Shown one piece after another: positions 59,627-64,000 of a stretch of DNA of 64,000 bases (position 1 is its first letter; every line of letters begins with the position of its first letter). Source of the DNA: Stenotrophomonas maltophilia (GTDB taxonomy: Bacteria > Pseudomonadota > Gammaproteobacteria > Xanthomonadales > Xanthomonadaceae). Both the position numbers and the translations under genes were made by a program. The notes beneath the pieces were generated by a model. The model was not told the DNA's origin. It was given only the letters and a program-made list of their open reading frames with translations, and did not search any database. Location of the stretch: assembly GCA_002435595.1 (NCBI GenBank), contig DJBL01000003.1:395-64394 (forward strand), read 5' to 3'.

Positions 59627-61279
59627 TCAGCGGCGCGCCGACTCGCTCTGCTCGCGCACCTTGCCAAACTCCGAGCCCGCTTCCCAATGCGGCCAGCGCC
59701 GGCTGTTGGCCAGCTCCGCGCCCAGGTCGTAGACCAGCAGGGTGTCGGCGGCGTGGCCACTGGCATCCCAGCTCGGGGTCCACGCATCGCAGGCCTGGTG
59801 GTAGCACGCGGCGAAGTAGGCATCACGCAGCTTGCGGCCGTTCTCCACGCCGCCCTCGAGCATGTCCAGGCCCGGGCCGATGGTGATCGCCGGCACGCCC
59901 AGGCGGGCGAAGGCGAAGTGGTCGGCGCGGTAGAAGAAGCCGGCTTCCAGGTTCGGGTCCGGCGAGTAGCTGCGGCCGCGCGCCTTGGCCACGCGCTCCA
60001 GGTCGCCCTCCAGCGACACCCGGCCCTTGCCCCAGGAGGCGATGTCACGGGTGGGGCCATCGGGGCTGAACATTTCGATGTTGATGACCGCGGCGGTCTT
60101 GTCCAGCGGCGCCAGCGGGTGGGCCGCGTAGTAGCTGGCGCCCAGCAGGCCCTTTTCCTCGGCGGTGAGCGCCACGAAGTACAGCGTGCGCTGCGGCTGC
60201 GGGCCGGCGGCGAACACCCGGCCCAGCTCCAGCACGGTGGCCACGCCGGTGGCGTTGTCGATCGCGCCGCGGCGGATGCGGTCGCCCTTGGCATCGGGCT
60301 GGCCGATCCCGAAGGCATCCCAGTGCGCGGAGAAGATCACCGCCTCATCGGCATGCGCGCCGCCGGGCAGCTTGGCCACCACGTTGCGGGTCACCACCTG
60401 CTCGCGCTTGACCTTGAAACTGACCGACAACTGCGCATCGCCCAAGGCCACCGGCTTGAATGCCGGGGTCATCGCCTTGCGCTTTTCCACATCGAAATCC
60501 AGGCCGGCATCGCGGAACAGCTGCTCGGCCAACCCGCGCTGCATCCAGCCACGCACCGGCACGTGCTGGGCCAGCGCCTGCTCGGCGGTGCGCTCGATGT
60601 CGAACAGCGGCGAGGTGCCCGAGCTCTTCACCGTGGCCCAGCCATAGGCAGCCGGCGCGGTCTCATGCACGATCAGCACGCCCTGCGCGCCGCGCCGCGC
60701 GGCCTCTTCGAATTTGTACGTCCAGCGGCCGTAGTAGGTCACCGCCTTGCCATCGAACGCGCCGGGCTGGTCGGCCTGGAAGTCGGCGTCGTTGATCAGC
60801 ACCACGGCGATCTTGCCGTGCAGGTCCACGTCCTTGTAATCGTTCCAATGGCGCTCGGGCGCATCGATGCCGTAGCCGACAAACACCAGCGGCGCGTTCC
60901 GGATGTCCACCGCCTGCTGCGGGCGCAGGCTCTGCAGGGTCACGTCCTCGCCGTTGGCCAAGGCGCGCGCCTTGCCGTTCTGGCGCAACTGCGCACGCAC
61001 CGGCCCATCGACCTGCGCGCGCACCATCGGCACCGGCTGCACCCAGCTGCCATCCACGCCGCCGGGCTGCAGCCCGTACTTGCGGAATTCCTCGATCAGG
61101 TACTGCACCGTGCGCTCTTCGCCCGCGGTCGCCGGCGCGCGCCCTTCGAATTCGTCCGAGGCCAGGATACGCACATGCCGCGACAGCGCCTGCGGATCGA
61201 TGCCGCCGCCGGGCAGGTCATTGGCCGCGTGGGCCAGGCCACCCACGAACAGGCAGGACGACAGCAGCAGCATGCGCAT
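59627..61279 (-). CDS. Exported M28-family metallopeptidase
   Basis: A 550-residue protein with a signal peptide (LLLSSCLFVGGLAHA). A PA-like insert domain (residues about 130-260, NAPLVFVGYGIDAPE, VVLINDADF, GVLIVHET) precedes the zinc peptidase domain: His and Asp in FSAHWDAFG, bridging Asp in GAIDNATGVA, Glu-Glu in ALTAEEKGLLGA, and His in RADHFAFARLGVPA. These are the five ligands of M28 aminopeptidases. Substrates are small peptides in the periplasm. The first ATG of the open frame, at 61342, would put a long tail before the signal peptide, so 61279 is used. Confidence 0.88.
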   Translation of the reverse strand: MRMLLLSSCLFVGGLAHAANDLPGGGIDPQALSRHVRILASDEFEGRAPATAGEERTVQYLIEEFRKYGLQPGGVDGSWVQPVPMVRAQVDGPVRAQLRQNGKARALANGEDVTLQSLRPQQAVDIRNAPLVFVGYGIDAPERHWNDYKDVDLHGKIAVVLINDADFQADQPGAFDGKAVTYYGRWTYKFEEAARRGAQGVLIVHETAPAAYGWATVKSSGTSPLFDIERTAEQALAQHVPVRGWMQRGLAEQLFRDAGLDFDVEKRKAMTPAFKPVALGDAQLSVSFKVKREQVVTRNVVAKLPGGAHADEAVIFSAHWDAFGIGQPDAKGDRIRRGAIDNATGVATVLELGRVFAAGPQPQRTLYFVALTAEEKGLLGASYYAAHPLAPLDKTAAVINIEMFSPDGPTRDIASWGKGRVSLEGDLERVAKARGRSYSPDPNLEAGFFYRADHFAFARLGVPAITIGPGLDMLEGGVENGRKLRDAYFAACYHQACDAWTPSWDASGHAADTLLVYDLGAELANSRRWPHWEAGSEFGKVREQSESARR

Positions 61280-61366
61280 CGGATTCACGGCAGACACCAG
61301 GACGGAAAGCAGGGGCCTGCGAGTGTAACGTGACACCTGCATGACCGCGCACTGCCAGCGGGCGCC

Positions 61367-62302
61367 TCAGCGGCGGTCGCGGTCCAGCCAGCAGGCCAGG
61401 CCCTGCGCATTGAGCTCGATATCCATTGCCAGCACGCGGGTCACCGCCGCATCGTCGAGCGGGCAGCCATGGGCCTGCGCGCGTTCCAGGTACAACGCGG
61501 TCAGCGCCGCCACCAGGCAGCGGTGGCGGTCAGGGCGCGCATCGCACTGGCGGCCGATCTCCACCATCGCATCGATCAGCTCCACCAGGTCCGCGCCCAG
61601 CCGGCCCACGTCCTGGACCCGGCCGTAATGGGTGAGGAACATCGCCTGCGGCGCGTAGCCCAGCAGGCGCGCGATCGAGTGCTTGAGCGCCTCCGGCTCG
61701 AACTGCACCGGCGAGGACGTAGGCACGATGAAGGCGCCGCGCGCACTGTCCAGCTCGCGATAGGACAGCCCGAACGTATCGCCGGTGAACCAGGCGCGGC
61801 TGCGCGCGTCCCACACGCACAGATGGTGGCGGGCATGGCCGGGGGTGTGCAGGCACAGCAGCTCGCGCCCGGCCAGGTCGACGCGGTGGCCATCTTCGGC
61901 CACGATCACGCGGTCGCCCGCCACCGCCAGGATCGGCCCGTAGCTGCGCGCGATCTCGGCCTGGCCATACACCTCGGTGGCCCCGGCGATCAGCCGGGTG
62001 GGATCGCGCATGTGCGGCGCACCGCGCGGGTGCACCAGCAGGCGCGCGTTGGGCAGCTGCTGCATCAGCAGGCCGGCGCCGCCGGCATGGTCCAGGTGCA
62101 CGTGGGTGAGGATCAGCCAGTCCACCGCGCCAGGCTCCAGGCCGGTGCGCGCCAGTGCGGCCAGCATCGCCGGCACGGCCAGGCCGGTGCCGCAGTCGAT
62201 GAACGCCGCGCGCCCGTTTTCCACCACCAGGTAGGCCGCGTCGAAATCGTCGCGGCGCATGAACGCGGTATCGATGGTATGGATGCTGGGGTCGACGGGC
62301 AT
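61367..62302 (-). CDS. MBL-fold metallo-hydrolase
   Basis: A 311-residue metallo-beta-lactamase-fold enzyme. Metal motif THVHLDHAGG (HxHxDH), then His in LHTPGHARHHLCVW, Asp in FTGDTFGLSY and His in FLTHYGRVQ. The C-terminal 100 residues are helical and may form a dimer or substrate lid. The family hydrolyses thioesters, lactones or nucleic acids; the closest by eye are glyoxalase-II-like enzymes. Downstream of the small membrane protein gene, 30 bases apart. Confidence 0.88.
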   Translation of the reverse strand: MPVDPSIHTIDTAFMRRDDFDAAYLVVENGRAAFIDCGTGLAVPAMLAALARTGLEPGAVDWLILTHVHLDHAGGAGLLMQQLPNARLLVHPRGAPHMRDPTRLIAGATEVYGQAEIARSYGPILAVAGDRVIVAEDGHRVDLAGRELLCLHTPGHARHHLCVWDARSRAWFTGDTFGLSYRELDSARGAFIVPTSSPVQFEPEALKHSIARLLGYAPQAMFLTHYGRVQDVGRLGADLVELIDAMVEIGRQCDARPDRHRCLVAALTALYLERAQAHGCPLDDAAVTRVLAMDIELNAQGLACWLDRDRR

Positions 62303-62332
62303 CGGTTCATCCCTGGCGGAGTCCGTCCCAGT

Positions 62333-62671
62333 CTAGGACGATCCGCGCACCGGCTTCGATGCGGCTTTGGTCGCACGCCGTGCCAGCCAGATGCCGCGCA
62401 GCAGGATCGCGGCCACCAGCACTGCCAGGAATGCGCCGTAGGCGTACAGCACCGCCAGCACCTGGCGCCAGATCGGTCCGGCATCGGACTGGACCACGCC
62501 GACATGGTGGCCCCACAGCATCGCCACGCTGCTGAGCACGAAGGCCATCAGCAGCGCGACCGCATCGAAGCCGCGGCGCGCCGCATCGCGCGGCTGCCGC
62601 GGGAACAGCCAGTACAGGGCGCCCAGCAACACGAACCAGGGCAGGAACAACAACAACGACAACCAGGCCAT
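62333..62671 (-). CDS. Small membrane protein of unknown function
   Basis: A 112-residue protein with three membrane segments (LSLLLFLPWFVLLGALYWLF; VALLMAFVLSSVAMLWGHHV; AVLYAYGAFLAVLVAAILLR) and a basic C-terminal tail. No known family recognised. On the minus strand between trpS and the MBL gene. Confidence 0.65.
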   Translation of the reverse strand: MAWLSLLLFLPWFVLLGALYWLFPRQPRDAARRGFDAVALLMAFVLSSVAMLWGHHVGVVQSDAGPIWRQVLAVLYAYGAFLAVLVAAILLRGIWLARRATKAASKPVRGSS

Positions 62672-62805
62672 CGCAGTCTCCCCTTCAGGATGCCCGCATC
62701 ATGCCATGCAGCAAGCGCGCATCGACCCACGGCCGATGCCTGGCGGCGCTGGTTGCGGGCCGGCGTTAGCGGCGGGGATCGGCATCGCCCTGCGCCCGCC
62801 CCGGT

Positions 62806-62832
62806 CAGGTACCGACCGTGGGCCGGTACCTG
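62806..62832. repeat. Inverted repeat downstream of trpS
   Basis: Perfect 9-bp arms CAGGTACCG (62806) and CGGTACCTG (62824) lie just behind the trpS stop on the minus strand. The inner gaccgtgggc part resembles the GCCGACC palindromes elsewhere in the window. It has no U-run and may be a repeat element used as a transcript end. Confidence 0.55.
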
Positions 62833-62838
62833 CCTCGT

Positions 62839-64000
62839 TCAGGCCTGCGCGCGCAGTTCCTGCAGCGCGGCCAGCACCACGTCCACTTCGGCGTCCAGCT
62901 TGAACAGCTCGCTCTGCAGGCCGTCACCGTGTTCGGTCTGCTTGAGCACGCCGATCAGCTGCCCGGCATCGCGCGGCGAGTCGAAGCCTTCGCTCTGGAT
63001 CAGCAGGCTGCCATCACCGGCCAGCAGCTTGAAGTAGAAGCGGCCGTCCTTCTCGCGGTACTGCTTGAACAGCGGCGGTGCCGCGCGCGCCTCGGTGCTG
63101 GCATCGCCGGCGATGTCACCGGCGCTGGACAGGTCGCGCAGCCCCACCGCGTGGCGCAGTTCCTTCAGCAGCGGGATCGCGTACTGCTCGCGCAGCTGCT
63201 GGCCGCGACGGCGCAGCAGCGCCTCGATCTTCTCCGGCTCGGCCATCAACGCGTCGTAGCGCTCACGCAGCGGGGTCAGCTCGGCGTCGATACGCTCGAA
63301 CAGCTGCTGCTTGGCATCGCCCCAGCTGATGCCCTCGGCGAAGGCCTGGGCAAACGCGGCCGTCTGCTCGGCACTGGCGAAGGCCTGGTACATCTGGAAC
63401 AGCGCCGACCCCTCGGTGCTCTTGGGTTCGCCCGGTGCGCGCGAATCGGTGAGGATGGAGAACACCAGCTTCTTCAGCTCAGCGCGCGGGGCGAACAGCG
63501 GAATGGTGTTGTGGTAGCTCTTGCTCATCTTGCGGCCGTCCAGGCCGGCCAGCGTGGCCACCTGTTCGTCGATCACCACCTCCGGCAACGGGAAGTACTC
63601 CTTGCCGTAGACATGGTTGAAGCGCTGGGCAAAATCGCGCGCCATCTCGATGTGCTGGATCTGGTCGCGGCCCACCGGTACCCGGTTGGCCTTGAAGATC
63701 AGGATATCGGCGGCCATCAGCACCGGGTACATGAACAGCCCCGCGCTAATCCCGGCGTCTTCGTCCTGCTGCTCCTCGCGGTTTTTGTCCACGGCCGCCT
63801 TGTAGGCGTGGGCACGGTTGAGGATGCCCTTGCTGGCGATGGCGGTGAGGAACCACATGAGCTCGGTGGTTTCGGGGATGTCGCTCTGCCGGTAGAACCA
63901 CACCTTGTCCGGATCCAGGCCGCACGCCAGCCAGCTGGCCGCGATTTCCAGGGTCGAGCGCTGGGTCCGCTCCGGCTCCTGCGCCTTGATCAGGCTGTGC
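62839..64000 (-). CDS. trpS: Tryptophan--tRNA ligase, partial (N-terminus beyond right edge), with extra C-terminal domain
   Basis: The frame is open to the edge. The visible part starts HSLIKAQEPERTQRSTLEIA and runs through GLDPDKVWFYRQSDIPETTE, AGLFMYPVLMAADILIF, VGRDQIQHIEMARDF and the KMSKS loop (GRKMSKSYHNT), the class I synthetase core for tryptophan. The HIGH-type motif is outside the window. After the normal anticodon-binding end (ELRHAVGLRDL) there is a linker and an extra domain of about 75 residues (KQYREKDGRFYFKLLAGDGS, IQSEGFDSPRDAGQ) resembling DUF1508/YegP, so this is a fused, long TrpS. At least 387 residues. Confidence 0.93.
   Translation of the reverse strand, partial: HSLIKAQEPERTQRSTLEIAASWLACGLDPDKVWFYRQSDIPETTELMWFLTAIASKGILNRAHAYKAAVDKNREEQQDEDAGISAGLFMYPVLMAADILIFKANRVPVGRDQIQHIEMARDFAQRFNHVYGKEYFPLPEVVIDEQVATLAGLDGRKMSKSYHNTIPLFAPRAELKKLVFSILTDSRAPGEPKSTEGSALFQMYQAFASAEQTAAFAQAFAEGISWGDAKQQLFERIDAELTPLRERYDALMAEPEKIEALLRRRGQQLREQYAIPLLKELRHAVGLRDLSSAGDIAGDASTEARAAPPLFKQYREKDGRFYFKLLAGDGSLLIQSEGFDSPRDAGQLIGVLKQTEHGDGLQSELFKLDAEVDVVLAALQELRAQA

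Noticed and set aside
63890..63920. Possible frameshift in trpS near the DKVWFYRQ segment
   Set aside because: On rechecking, the frame reads without a break from the window edge through this segment to the stop.

Overview
The window reads as chromosomal DNA of a high-GC gammaproteobacterium of the Xanthomonadaceae, most like Stenotrophomonas. This rests on very GC-rich genes with dense ATGA-type overlaps, an Ax21-family barrel protein, several large TonB-dependent receptors, GTAG/GCCGACC palindromic repeats of the kind described in Stenotrophomonas, and a split B12-dependent ribonucleotide reductase. This is inference from content, not from a marker gene. No rRNA, tRNA, CRISPR array, insertion sequence or prophage was seen.

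Layout. 1-742: the end of an Rhs core, an in-frame tip remnant and a small candidate immunity gene, all AT-richer than the rest. 831-7828: single regulators, enzymes and transporters (AraC, VOC, SDR, YehS, a LysR/MFS divergent pair, a TorF-like porin, DUF6165), with palindromic repeats between them. 7850-20709: an alginate-use locus with a GntR repressor, a TonB receptor, PL6 and PL17 alginate lyases, an MFS uronate transporter, a DEH-reductase-like SDR, an SGNH esterase and KDG kinase. The logic is: bind and import alginate oligomers, cut them outside and in the periplasm, import the unsaturated monomer, reduce it to KDG, and phosphorylate it for the Entner-Doudoroff pathway. 20724-24708: Nudix and TetR genes divergent from a three-gene operon (TIM-barrel isomerase, epoxide-hydrolase-like protein, HSL-type esterase) of unknown substrate, with a clear palindromic operator between.

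24839-27142: Ax21 and small genes around a 0.7-kb gap. 27182-33605 (minus strand): a class II ribonucleotide reductase split into NrdJa, which carries an intein, and NrdJb, with a histone-H1-like gene between them and two unknown envelope genes after. 33899-42533: HtrA protease, a YqjD/YqjE-like stress-membrane operon, an AI-2E-type permease, a HAD phosphatase, an M17 peptidase, and a catalase-like protein with cytochrome b561. 42692-43330: an AT-richer orphan gene with a cysteine-rich tail. 43438-51771: two back-to-back ABC export systems, one with a DesKR-type two-component system and one MacA/FtsX-type, sharing a 14-bp perfect palindrome. 52151-64000: a second TonB receptor, two DMT permeases, a KgtP-like MFS permease, an M28 peptidase, an MBL hydrolase, and trpS running off the right edge.

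The most noteworthy items are the intein placed directly before the radical cysteine of NrdJ, with one endonuclease aspartate replaced; a perfect candidate GntR operator inside the PL6 lyase gene; the TetR-controlled operon of unknown substrate; the palindrome between the two ABC operons; and the Rhs tip remnant with its candidate immunity gene.
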